Of a stretch of DNA of 64,000 bases, positions 49,283 through 60,284 are shown piece after piece. The notes beneath the pieces are model-generated. The model made no database searches, was not told the origin of the DNA, and saw only the letters and a program-made list of their open reading frames with translations. Within the stretch, counting starts at the first letter, position 1, and the number at the start of each line of letters is the position of its first letter. The position numbers were made by a program, and so were the translations under genes. The stretch comes from Rosa chinensis. Its lineage: Eukaryota > Streptophyta > Magnoliopsida > Rosales > Rosaceae. The stretch lies in assembly GCF_002994745.2 (NCBI RefSeq), contig NC_037092.1, positions 74,806,324 to 74,870,323 of the forward strand, written 5' to 3'.

Positions 49283-51020
49283 ATAAACTTATATTTATAT
49301 ATCATACACTCCAAAGAAAAACCTCTATCAACTTAAATAAAATGGGAAAACCGACTGTTGGATGAGATTATTATAATAAATTATGAGTGTGGTAAAAAAT
49401 TTAGCCAATTTCACCATATTTTCGAATCCGATCGAATTGGTCAACCGTCGTCACTTATATGTTTTCTTGGTTGACTGATGGCATGACGACCGCGAAACGT
49501 GCTTATTTTTTCACATCATGTCTCTAAATATTCCATCGATGAATGTGCGTGAACATAAGATAAAAATTTCAATTTTAATTGCAAAGATGTTGGCCTATAT
49601 CAATTTGCCTCCTAAAGTCGTATGACTTGTATATTGCATTTAAATTGTTGAGGTTCATTATAAAGCAACCATGAAGTGAAAAATGAATTTAGAGAAATCA
49701 ACAGCTCGATTGAGAGATTGTAATGTTTTATGGTGATTGTAAAAAATTCAGCTAATTTGATTCTCGTTTCGAATTCGATCAATTAGGTCAAATTTAGTTA
49801 CTCTTATAAACCTATATATATCATACACTCCAAAGAGCAACCCCTATCAATTCAAAGAAAATGGAAAAATGGACCGTTGGACGAGATTATTACAATAAAT
49901 TATGAGTGTGGTGAAAAATTTAGCCAATTTCACCATATTTTCGAATCTGATCGAATTGGTCAACCGTCGTCACCTGTATGTTTTCTTGGTTGACCGATGG
50001 CATGACAACCGCGAAACGTGCTTATTTTTTCACATCACGTCTTTAAATATTTCATCGATGGATGTGCGTGGACATAAGATAAAAATTTCAATTTTACTTA
50101 CAAAGATGTTGGCCTATATTAATTTGCCTCCTAAAGTTGTATGACTTGTATATTGCATTTAAATTGTTGAGGTTAATTTTAAAGCAACTATGAAGTGGAA
50201 AATGAATTTAGAGAAATCAACCGCTCGATTGAGAGATTGAAATGTTTTATGGTGATTGTAAAAAATTCAGCTAATTTGATTCTCATTTCGAATTCGATCA
50301 ACTAAGTCAAATTTAGTTACTCTTATAAACTTATATCTAATATCATACACTCCAAAGAGTAACCCCTATCAATTCAAAGAAAATGAAAAAATGGACCGTT
50401 GGATGACATTATTACAATAAATTATGAGTGTGGCAAAAAATTTAGCCAATTTCACCATATTTTCGAATCCGATCGAATTGGTCAACCGTAGTCACTTATA
50501 TGTCTTCGTAATTGACCGATGGCATGATGACCACGAAACATGCTTATTTTTTCACATCACGTTTGTAAATATTCCATCGATGGATGTGCGTGGACATAAG
50601 ATAAAAAAAAAAAAAAAATTACAAACACATTGGCCTATACCAATTTTCCTCCTAAAGTTGTATGACTCATACATAGTATTTAAATTGTTCAGGTTCATTC
50701 TAAAACAACCATGAAGTGGAAAATGAATTCGGAGAAACCAACCTCTCGATGGAGAGATTGTAATGTTTTATCGTGATTGTAGAAAATTCAGCCAATTTGG
50801 TTATTGTTTCGAATTCGATCAACTAGATCAAACTTAGTTACTCTTATAAACCTATATTTATATATCATACACTTTAAAGAGCAACTCCTATCAATTCAAA
50901 GAAAATGGAAAAACCGACCGTTGGATGAGTTTATTACAATAAATTATGAGTGTGGTAAAAAATTTAGCCAATTTCACCATATTTTCAAATCTGATCGAAT
51001 TGGTCAACCGATATGTAGAA
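49283..51020 (+). repeat. 520-bp tandem repeat array, about 3.3 units
   Basis: The anchor TTATGAGTGTGG occurs at 49381, 49900, 50422 and 50944 (spacing 519, 522, 522). Each unit carries TCACCATATTTTCGAATC, GATCGAATTGGTCAACCG and ACGTGCTTATTTTTTCACAT. The last unit is truncated and runs into microsatellites. Frames of 80-96 codons recur in units 2 and 3 but have no recognisable domain. Confidence 0.93.
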
Positions 51021-51069
51021 TATATATATGCACTAATGCACATATTCTATATAGAAGTATAAGAACTTC

Positions 51070-51105
<36 letters not shown>

Positions 51106-51106
51106 A

Positions 51107-51141
<35 letters not shown>

Positions 51142-51205
51142 AACACACACACAAATATATATCTATGTGTGTGTGTGTATTTATAAACACACACACATAT
51201 CTACA
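51070..51205. repeat. compound (CA)n/(TA)n microsatellite
   Basis: A CA run followed by a TA run and AAACACACAC is repeated about three times, with a GTGTGTGTGT block of the opposite strand between. Confidence 0.95.
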
Positions 51206-52292
51206 CATATATATATAAATAATATTTTAAGGGCCGGACATGATTTTTGAGGGCTTTTGGCGGGCCGGCCCACTACCCACCGAGGCGGGCTTTTTAACTG
51301 CCCGGCGGGCCTCCATCGGCCCACTTGATCTGCGGGCTTTTTGATAAGGCCTAGGTTAGTCCTTCATCATCTTTTATTTTTTATTTTTTGTCTTTTCTCT
51401 AATCTTTTATGATATCAACGTTTTTTGATACCCAACATGTTCATTGTAGTTGTTGAATGTGATTTTTTTTTTTGTTTTTCAATTGTGATACTTCAAACCC
51501 TAATAGCAAGAAAAAGGATTTATGAAACCCTAAAACCCAAATATTGTGGTCTACTGTCTACCTCTAAAACCTTGAACATTGTTGCTATGACATACTAAAT
51601 TTTATCTTCTTAATTATTCTCATCGATTTGAATTTATATTATAGTTCAAAGAAAGGTTGAACAATTGAATTTCAACTGATTGATTATAGATCAAGACATT
51701 GACCAATATTTTTTTTTTGTGACTCTGGACAACAATGTAACTCCCCACCCCATCCCATCTCTGATGTCAGTGAGATTTGAACCTGTGACCTCCACAGTAT
51801 TAGTTAGGCTGGTTAACCAACAGGTCATGACTCACCGACAATATTGTTATGATATATGTTAATCGGCGAAAACAAAATTGATGAGAATAATTAACCATAA
51901 ACATCAAGTGATCGATATTGTATCCTTATGTTGTTGGGAGATTAGGAATGAGAACAAACTTACGAATGTGAACAAACTAGCTAGACAAAGTAACAATCAT
52001 TCATTTTTGAGTCAATTTCTATTAGAAGATACTTGAGCATTGAAGAGGCAACGAGTTATTATCTTGTTTTGTGTTTGGGATGCATTGATTTTGTTTTTTG
52101 TTTTTATGTTTTGTACATGCTAGGAAATCTGTAGAAGTCATTCATAATAAAATATATAGATTTTCATGAATCAATAAAATTATGTTGCTAAAATCAATGG
52201 TTTTAAGAAATCAATAACAGTCTATCAACTTTTTAAAGAGTCTGTCATTTAAAAAAAGTCTGTATAAATCCAAATACAATACACCCCCCTTA

Positions 52293-53036
52293 GACCCTCA
52301 GTCCGTCAACTCCATCCATCTCTTCATCTTCTACCTTTCTTCTTCAATTTGGGCCAATCAATCAATCAATTCAATTTTGTATGTATTTAAATTTTCTTCA
52401 ATTTAATCAATTCAATTTGAGGCAAATTTTAGGGTTAAGGATTGATGTCGAATTCAATTTGGTAGAAATCTCAGATGCTTGGGCAGAGATGATCATATTT
52501 GTTTCTTCAATCACACTTCCTTTGCCTTTATAGAGGCGTGGTTCACTCTCAAGCAGTAAACTTCTCTTTTTCTTCAGATATTCTTTTCTTACTTGGGTTA
52601 TGCAATTTTGCTGCGTTTTTCTTTTGTTACTTAGTTGGTTTGATACTTTGATACCTTGATTAATTGAATATGTAGTTTATCCCGGCAACTGTGGGTGGGA
52701 ATTCAAATCCCATTTTGATTTTGCATGAATAATTTTGATTTTTGTGGATTGGTTCGCTAAGGTTGATTTATGTTGGGTTGAAGGAATATCTAAATTTTGT
52801 TATTAAATTGTGGTTTGCTGTTCCTCAGTAGATAAGGTGTTCCATATCTTTATATCATTGTTGTTATTAATTTTGTTTTGATTATCCCAACAATAGAGTG
52901 GTTGTAAAAGAGAAGAGGGCTGATCCATTGAAGCTTAGGAGAAGTTCAAAAGAAGTATAGCAGAAATCCTCGACTTATATCTCCCACACCAAAACCAGAA
53001 AACAAAGAGAAAAAGGAACCAGAAAAGAAACAAGTG
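52293..53036. other. non-coding interior of the outer hAT-like element
   Basis: Lies between the nested PIF-like and copia insertions. No gene is seen. Confidence 0.6.
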
Positions 53037-53041
53037 GTATG

Positions 53042-53235
53042 AGTCAAATAAGACAAGATTGAGAAAATAATTTTCTGATATATTATTACACCCATTATGT
53101 GGTGTATATAAATAGATTACAATCGTACTACAACTATTGTGTACTACTATACTACAACATATACAAGGTAAGTATTTACAACAATATATTCCCTTGTAGT
53201 CTATTCCTAATAGGGAACGATGACTCACACTAACA
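53042..53235 (-). repeat. 3' LTR of the young copia element
   Basis: 194 bp, with a GTGTATATAAATAG region suitable as promoter; 4 differences from 58323-58516. Confidence 0.95.
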
Positions 53236-53242
53236 CTCCCCC

Positions 53243-55954
53243 TCAAGTTGGCGCATATACATCAACCATGCCCAACTTGCTTAGTGAGTCATAAAACGCC
53301 TTCCTGGAAACTCCTTTGGTAAGTACATCTGCAAGTTGCTCTTCAGTTGGAACAAAAGGAAAGCTAATGATTTTGGCATCTAGCTTCTCCTTTATAAAGT
53401 GACGATCAACCTCCACATGCTTAGTACGATCATGTTGTACTGAATTCTGTGATATGTCAATAGTTGCCTTGTTGTCACAATACAACTGCATGGAGTTTTT
53501 GAGTATGAAACCTAGATCACGTAACAGATTTCTCAGCCACAACAATTCACACACTCCGTGAGCCATACCTCTATACTCCGCCTCAGCACTAGAACGTGCC
53601 ACAACTTTCTGTTTCTTACTCTTCCATGTAACCAAATTACCTCCCACAAAGGTAAAGTAACCTGATGTCGACCTCCTGTCTGTGATATTTCCAGCCCAAT
53701 CTGCATCTGTGAAGCCACAAACCTCAAGAATGTTGTTGTGTTTAGAAAATAGTACTCCCCTACCTGGAGCTGACTTCAAGTACTTCAGAATTCGCATAAC
53801 AGCATCCATGTGACTCTCACTCGGATTATGCATGAACTGACTCACCACGCTCACTGCATACGCAACGTCAGGTCTGGTATGAGCCAAATAAATCAAGCTC
53901 CCAACTAACCTCTGATAGCGAGCTCGATCAGTAGGTACCTGATCTGGATACTCAGCTAAACCATGGTTCTGCTCAATAGGAGTATCAATAGGTCTGCAAT
54001 CTAATAAACCTGTCTCTGTCAGCAAGTCAAGAACATACTTCCTCTGGCACAGATAGATTCCTTCTCTCCCCCTGGCTACCTCAATTCCTAAGAAGTACTT
54101 AAGCTCACCCAAGTCCTTCATCTCAAACTCAGAAGCTAGCTGTCTCTGCAGTCTATCCATCTCAACAGTGTCATTACCAATGATTACCATATCATCCACA
54201 TAGATAATTAGAGTTGTTACCTTCCCCTGTTGATGCTTGAGAAACAAGGTATGGTCTGAGTTACTCTGCCTGTAACCAACCTTCCGCATGAACTGTGAAA
54301 ATCTTCCAAACCAAGCACGAGGTGACTGTTTGAGACTATACAGAGACTTTCTCAATTTGCATACAAACTCACCAGGAGAAGCAACTACATACCCTGGTGG
54401 GAGGCTCATGTATACTTCCTCGGCTAACTTTCCATGAAGAAATGCATTCTTGACATCAAACTGTTGGAGTGACCAGTTTAAACTAGCAGCGAACGAGAGC
54501 AGAACCCGAATAGTATTCATCTTGGCAACAGGAGCAAAAGTTTCATCATAGTCTATACTATACGTCTGAGTAAATCCCTTTGCTACAAGACGTGCTTTGT
54601 ATCGATTCACTGATCCATCTGCATTATGCTTCACGGTAAACACCCAACGACAGCCTACAGCCTTCTTGCCTTGTGGTGGAGGCACAAGTTGCCAAGTACT
54701 GTTCTTCTGCAATGCCTCCATCTCTTCATCCATAGCCTTCCTCCACTTTGGATCCCCCAATGCATCCTGCACTTTGTTATGTACTGATACAGCAGATATT
54801 TGATTCATAAATGATGCATATGACTTAGACAACCTCCTAGTGGACATATAGTTGGCTACTGGATATGTTGATTTGGCAGTAAGAGTAGGTTCATATCTTT
54901 TGGCTGATTGACCTCGAGTGGTCCTATGTGGTAACACATATTGCTCAACATTAGACTCACTACTACTAGTATCAGTGGATGGACATACCTCAAATGGATG
55001 ATCTTCAGTACCAGGAAGCTGTGGGTCAGGGGTAGAAACGATGGCAGGAGGGGCAGTTGTGTCTTCAACCTCATTCTGAGTGATGGGAACTGGCGCTTCT
55101 GCTGCTGGAGGAGGCGAGCTAATAGTTTCAACCGGATCCGTCAAAATACCTCCTGGCTGTGTGCCTTCTCCTTCTCCCTCTGATTCCTCCCCCTCTCCAT
55201 GATATAGCTCTTCAAAATATGAATTCTCCCCCTGAAGAGCTGTATCTGAAGAGGAGAAATAACTCATGTCTTCAAAGAAAGTAACATCCATAGTGACATA
55301 ATACTTTCTGGTGGGTGGATGATAACACTTGTACCCCTTCTGATGACCTCTGTAGCCAACAAACACACACTTAAGGGCTCGGGCATCCAACTTAGACCTC
55401 TGATTTTTTGGTACATGGACAAAAGCAACACAACCAAAAACACGAGCTGGAAGATTGTGAAAAGATGGTAAGGAGACATGAGAGGCGAGAACCTCAAATG
55501 GAATTTTGCCCTAAAGGACACTAGATGGAAGACGATTGATAAGATGAGAGGAAGCATGTATAGCATCGCCCCAAAGATACTTAGGCATATGAGCACTAAA
55601 AAGAAGGGCACGAGCCATATCAAGTAAATGACGGTTTTTCCGTTCGGACACTCCATTCTGTTCTAGTGTTTGTGGACACGTGGTTTGGTGAACAATCCCA
55701 TGGTTTTGAAAAAACTCTTGGAACACATGATTAACATACTCCCCCCCATTGTCAGAACGAAGGACTTTAATGGTGCTATGATATTGTGTCTGAACAAGAT
55801 TACGAAAGGTTTGAAAAGCGGGGAAGACTTCATCTTTGGTTTTAAGAAGAGCAACCCATGACAATCTTGTACAATCATCAATAAACAACACAAAATATCG
55901 CATACCCGATACAGTAGGCTCTCTAGAAGGTCCCCAAACATCAGAATGAATCAA
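53243..55954 (-). pseudogene. copia integrase-RT-RNase H, one stop
   Basis: On the minus strand from 55954 integrase shows IHSDVWGPS, LRSDNGGEY and GVSERKNRH, which carry the D,D,E catalytic residues. An in-frame TAG at 55508-55510 interrupts the integrase C-terminal part. The frame is then open from 55507 to the stop at 53243. That part has RYKARLVAKGFTQ, QFDVKNAFLHGKL and YVDD (RT catalytic pair), then FTDADWAGN and SSAEAEYRG of RNase H, ending DVYAPT. RT and RNase H catalytic motifs look intact. The integrase frame differs by one base from the upstream gag frame, with the shift near 55970. Confidence 0.93.
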
Positions 55955-57621
55955 CTCAAAAGGAATACACTTTTATTAGAAATACTAGGAGAATAAGTAG
56001 CACGATGACTCTTGGCCAAGACACATGTTTCACAATGTAAAACTGACTCATCCACACCAATAAATAGAGTAGGCATGGTTTTCTTCATAAGACTAAAAGA
56101 TGGATGCCCTAAACGGCGATGCCACAACCAAATCTCACTTAGCTTATCAGAAGTCGAAGTCAAAGCGGCTCGGGACGGTGCTCCTGGTTTCTCTCATGCG
56201 TATGTCTGATCCAGATGGAACAACTGGCCCCTCAGATACCCCCGACCGACTATCTCCCTGGTGAGAAGATCCTGAAAAATCACATACATAGGATAAAAGG
56301 TTACAGAGCATTTAGACTAAGTGTTCAATTGTGGGACAGATATCAAGTGATGAGATAAGTCAGGCACATATAACACATTATAAAGTTCTAAGGTAGGAGT
56401 AATATGCACTGACCCTGACCCTAACACAGGAAAAGCCTCACCATTGGCATTGGTTACATAGGACACTGATGGGGAAGACAATTCAGTAAAATATGATTTA
56501 TCATAAGTCATATGATCGGAGGCACCAGAATCAATAATCCATGTATCAGATTCAACAAAGTTAGAAATCTGTAAAACCATACCAATTTTACCTCGACCAG
56601 CTATAGAGGCTGTAGGGGTAGCTCCACCTGCTGTATGATGATCTTGGCCAGCCACTCCATAGAAATCCGGTTCTTGGACCAAGTGAACCGCATCTGCTTT
56701 CCCCTTAAGGCGATAACCTTGTTTTTTAGGTTTAAGGTGTGGGTTCAACTTCCAACAAGTCTCCCGAACATGCCCAAGATCGTTGCAATAAGAGCATTGA
56801 GGACGAGGACGGTTGGAGAAGCCTTGCGGGAAACCTTGCTGATGAAGTGGGGCCGAACTCTGTTGCTGAAGGAAAGGTGCAGGTGACTTGGCCTGAATGG
56901 CTAGGCTAGATACTTCAACCTGTGCATGTTTGACACTTTCCTGTTGAGACTCATCCTTGCGGATGTATGTAAAAGCTGTGTTCAAACTAGGAGGGTCTGT
57001 CATTCTGAGCAATTCTCCCTTGGCACTGCTATTCTTCTCATCAAGCCCTCTCAGGAAGATATGAACCCTTTCTAGCTCCTTCTCCTTCTGGTACCACACA
57101 AGATCTTCTTGATTCTTGATCTTGCAAGGACGCTTCTGATCAATTTCAGCCCATACATTCTTCAGCTTGGTGAAAAACACTGACACTGGTTGCCCATTCT
57201 GTTGCATTCCTGCAGCTTTGCACATCAGTTCATGAACTTGTATAAAATCAGACTCATTTGTATAGAGATCTCCTAACGTCTTCCATATTGCCTCAGCAGT
57301 TTCACATTCCTCTACCATTTGTAGCACATCATCAGTCATGGCTCTAAATAAAATAGACATTACTAACCCATCATCATCTTCCCACTTAGCATAGGCTTCT
57401 ATGTCATCTTCACTAGGAACCTTGATTGTTCCTGTCACATGTCCCATCTTGTGTATCCCGCGAAGATAAACGGACATAATCTTCTTCCATGTTTGGAAAT
57501 TGGTACCAGTGAGTTTGGTACCACCAAAAGAACCACCTTCTGAGCTCTTAACAGAGACCTCAACTTTCTGAACCTCATTGGTCTTAGAACCCTGACCTTC
57601 ACTTTGATCACCACCCATCAC
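55951..57621 (-). pseudogene. copia gag, protease and pre-integrase, two stops
   Basis: ATG at 57621 (MMGGDQSEGQG). UBN2-type gag follows, with YLRGIHKMGHVTGT and LMCKAAGMQQNGQPVSVFFT. A complete CCHC zinc knuckle CSYCNDLGHVRETC lies near 56790. The aspartic protease motif WIIDSGASDH is near 56525. A TAG at 56317-56319 ends this frame. Beyond it the same frame continues through a TGA near 56195-56200 to the pre-integrase motif LWHRRLGHPSFSL and HCETCVLAKS, stopping at 55951. Gag itself (434 residues up to the first stop) looks intact and could still be translated. Confidence 0.93.
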
Positions 57622-57685
57622 AACAATTCAGTAGTAAAAATCACAGAGTATGCAGCAGAAAAAGAGGATATTCCAACAATTGCAG

Positions 57686-57727
<42 letters not shown>

Positions 57728-58310
57728 AAAACTGTTAGGATTGACCGAGTTGGTCGAGTTGACCGAGTTACCGAGTTGACTGGGTTACCGAGTGGACCGG
57801 GTTACTGAGTTGACCGGGTTACCGAGTTTAGCTGGTTCTGACGGAGGGAGAGGGACGACCGGAAGCGGGGCGACGTCTGACTGATGGGATTCGGCGATCT
57901 GCTGTAAACGACAGCGGACGAAGACCGATCTGATGTCGGAGACAGACGAAGACGAGGCTGGAAGCGGGGCGACGCTGGACTGATGGGAGGGAGAGGGACG
58001 ATCGGAAGCGGGGCGGCGCCGGACTGATGGGATTCGGCGATCTGTCTGTTGCTGAAGAGATGGAGGCGGTCTGGGACACAAGACGAGCCGGTCTGGACCG
58101 AAGGTCTGGAAGATCTGTCTGTTGCTGAAGACGCAGTCGAGCGAGCGAAGGCTGTTGCTGAAGACGAAGTCGAGCGAACAAACAAGATGAAGAGGACATC
58201 TAAACGACGTCGTTTCAGAGCCTGACCAAAGAATTGGCTTTTAACCCAATAGTTTTTCCTTGGATTGAGAAAAAACTGAAAGAAAGAGACAACGTCTTTT
58301 TCGGATCTTT
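57622..58310 (-). other. copia 5' leader with internal repeats
   Basis: Non-coding leader between primer-binding site and gag. It holds a TA run (57690-57722) and a minisatellite of GTTGACCGAGTTACCGA-like units (about 57738-57830). Duplicated GC-rich blocks around GGCGATCTG and GACTGATGGGA follow (57870-58140). Frames seen here are artefacts of the repeats. Confidence 0.7.
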
Positions 58311-58322
58311 GCTCTGATACCA

Positions 58323-58516
58323 AGTCAAATAAGACAAGATTGAGAAAATAATTTTCTGATATATTATTACACCCATTCTGTGGTGTATATAAACAGATTA
58401 CAATCGTACTACAACTATTGTGTACTACTGTACTACAACATATACAAGGTAAGTATTTACAACAATATATTCCTTTGTAGTCTATTCCTAATAGGGAACG
58501 ATGACTCACACTAACA
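58323..58516 (-). repeat. 5' LTR of the young copia element
   Basis: 194 bp, the partner of 53042-53235; followed in element orientation by the TGGTATCAGAGC primer-binding site. Confidence 0.95.
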
Positions 58517-59210
58517 GTATGTGATAACAATTAAACATTGATTAGTTGTTTGACACCATTTATCTCAAAAAAAAAAAAAATTTGATTAGTTTACCTCCCT
58601 AGTGTGTTTCGCAACTAAACTTTGGTATGTGTTAACAATTAAACATTGGATTGTTCAATATAAAGCTTTTCCTTTTTCTTCCTTAATTCTTCATATAGTC
58701 GTGACTAATGCTGCTTAAACATTCATGCTTTTGGCAAACTGATGCAGCTTTGATATTTTGAGGCTTTTCCTTTCTTTTGGATTTCATGACCAGCAATATC
58801 TCTCTTGTATTGCATTGCCTGTTTATTTTATTGTTGATTTTGTTAGTTTTGTATAAATATGCATTTGAGAGGTAAGGCTCACTATGTCCCCCCATGACTA
58901 GGTGTATTTTTTTTTTATTAATAAAATTATCTCGCACTGTCGAGATTTTCCACAATAATTTTTTTTTGTACGTTAAAAAAACCAAGCTCACTCAGAGTTT
59001 CAATTCTAGATCCGCCACTGGTGTTAGTATTCCTATTTTTGAAGTAGATATTGTCAATTAATTAATAAGGAATGGCTCCATAAAGTTAGAATTATTCTTT
59101 CTTTTTCTGTAGAAAACCTCATGTTACCTAACACATCACTAGAAAATATCAACCATAATGACCAAATGAACAAAAGCAACAAATACCTCACAATATTGTA
59201 CAGGCATCAC

Positions 59211-59438
59211 CAAGGGTAGAGCCAGAAAATTTTTCCAGGTAAGGCAAGACAATGGCAGAAGGGGAAGAGAGGAAAATTAGAGGGAAGCTATAGATTCTGG
59301 AGGCAATTATGAAGATTTTGCCATATTTTTGCCCAATTTCTGCCATTTTCACATACCTTGCCTACACCAAATCAGTGTAAACGCAAAAACCCGGTCTACG
59401 TAAGTGCCTAATCTGGGCTCTATATGAGTCCGCCCCTG
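59211..59438. mobile_element. 228-bp hAT-type MITE
   Basis: The left end is CAAGGGTAGAGCCAG and the right end, reversed, CAGGGGCGGACTCA. A perfect 8-bp TSD GGCATCAC flanks it (59203-59210 and 59439-59446). It has no coding capacity. Confidence 0.88.
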
Positions 59439-59446
59439 GGCATCAC

Positions 59447-60032
59447 AAAATCAACAAACGCCTCAGAATAGTTATGACATGTAGTTATGACATGTATAAC
59501 TCAACGTATAATAAGTTTTCATGTGAGTAACGCGATTTATTTCATTTGACAGTTACTTTCTACCCGATTGAAGTTCAACATACATATAATGATATAGTAC
59601 TCATTAACCAAACCCGGCCGGCCCATCATTGTGAATGTCCATTATTGTTTTCAACAAATTCTACAATTATGACGAGTCCACTGAAATATTTCATCAACAT
59701 TTCCCACTATGACATGAAATAATATATGTCCATATTGATGGTACAAATCATTAAATGGTAAAATGTAAAGGCTCCGGAATCATGTTAAAATTTCCCGCTC
59801 AATAATCTTCTCATCTAATAAATAAAAGGGCAATGATATAAGGCCTCAATAAGAACTAAAATTTGTGACCTCAAATTCTAGGTGTCATGTTATGTAAGTA
59901 AATGCAAATTTTATTTTCAATTCCACATAATATATCTTGCCACATCATACTATTGCAACACCAACTTTACCCTTCTATTCTTGATTGAAGAAAAAAAAAA
60001 TTGCTGTTTAAATCTAAGCATGAGTGTAATGA
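59447..60032. other. intergenic DNA, nothing recognised
   Basis: AT-rich with no gene or terminal repeats. Confidence 0.5.
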
Positions 60033-60209
60033 AGAAACCGTGACTACCCAATTTTAGCTTCAAAATTGCCCACTTACTTCATTAAGAGTTTTTTAACCTC
60101 ATTTACCCAATTCAGTATTAAATGACAATTTTAACATTCAATTAATTATAAAATTACAGCTTCACTCTCTCTCCTCTCTCTCTCTCTCTCCTCTCTCTCT
60201 CTGCAGACC

Positions 60210-60210
<1 letters not shown>

Positions 60211-60268
<58 letters not shown>
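60211..60268. repeat. (CT)n microsatellite
   Basis: Long CT run at the equivalent place to that in the sister element at 23557. Confidence 0.95.
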
Positions 60269-60270
<2 letters not shown>

Positions 60271-60284
60271 ACCTCAGGCCGAAG

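Larger units (their letters stand above)
49059..51348. mobile_element. inner hAT-like element with tandem array
   Basis: The ends CTCATCAACAGG and, reversed, CTTATCAAAAAGCC are inverted. GC-rich GGGCCGG/GCGGGCTTTT motifs lie in both subterminal regions. An 8-bp TSD with one mismatch is present, GTCTAGGT (49051-49058) and GCCTAGGT (51349-51356). The core is a 520-bp tandem array and microsatellites; there is no transposase. Confidence 0.75.
48741..52289. mobile_element. PIF/Harbinger-like element nested in the outer hAT
   Basis: Perfect 16-bp inverted ends GGGGGGTGTATTGTAT and ATACAATACACCCCCC, with a TTA TSD on both sides (48738-48740 and 52290-52292). Arms share AGACTTTT-type motifs inward. 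It contains the inner hAT-like element; the remainder (about 1.25 kb) has no coding sequence. Confidence 0.85.
53042..58516 (-). mobile_element. young full-length Ty1/copia retrotransposon
   Basis: LTRs of 194 bp (53042-53235 and 58323-58516) differ at only 4 sites. A perfect TSD GTATG lies at 53037-53041 and 58517-58521. On the minus strand the 5' LTR is followed by TGGTATCAGAGC (58322-58311), the canonical initiator-tRNA-Met primer-binding site. A purine tract AGGGGGAG precedes the 3' LTR. LTRs run TGTTAGTG to TTTGACT, so they end in CT rather than CA. Gag-pol is complete in domain order but has three nonsense codons and one frameshift. It inserted into the outer hAT-like element. Confidence 0.95.
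48508..59020. mobile_element. outer hAT-like element with nested insertions
   Basis: The left end TAGGGGCGGATCCAAG and right end, reversed, CAGTGGCGGATCTAG are inverted, with CAAGCTCAC on the left and, inverted, GTGAGCTTGG on the right. A perfect 8-bp TSD GTGTTAGT flanks it (48500-48507 and 59021-59028), the hAT size. Subtracting the inserts 48741-52289 and 53042-58516 with their TSDs leaves about 1.5 kb without a transposase, so the original was non-autonomous. Confidence 0.85.

Noticed and set aside
49902..50714. Frames of 80 and 96 codons repeated in the tandem array
   Set aside because: They recur because the 520-bp unit recurs; unit 1 lacks the frame, and no domain is seen.
52670..52740. 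tRNA-like T-arm string GGGAATTCAAATCCC
   Set aside because: No matching D-arm, anticodon arm or acceptor stem could be paired around it.
57785..58530. Open frames of 98-242 codons on the minus strand
   Set aside because: They cover the copia 5' LTR and repeat-rich leader, with Ser/Pro/Arg composition from minisatellites.
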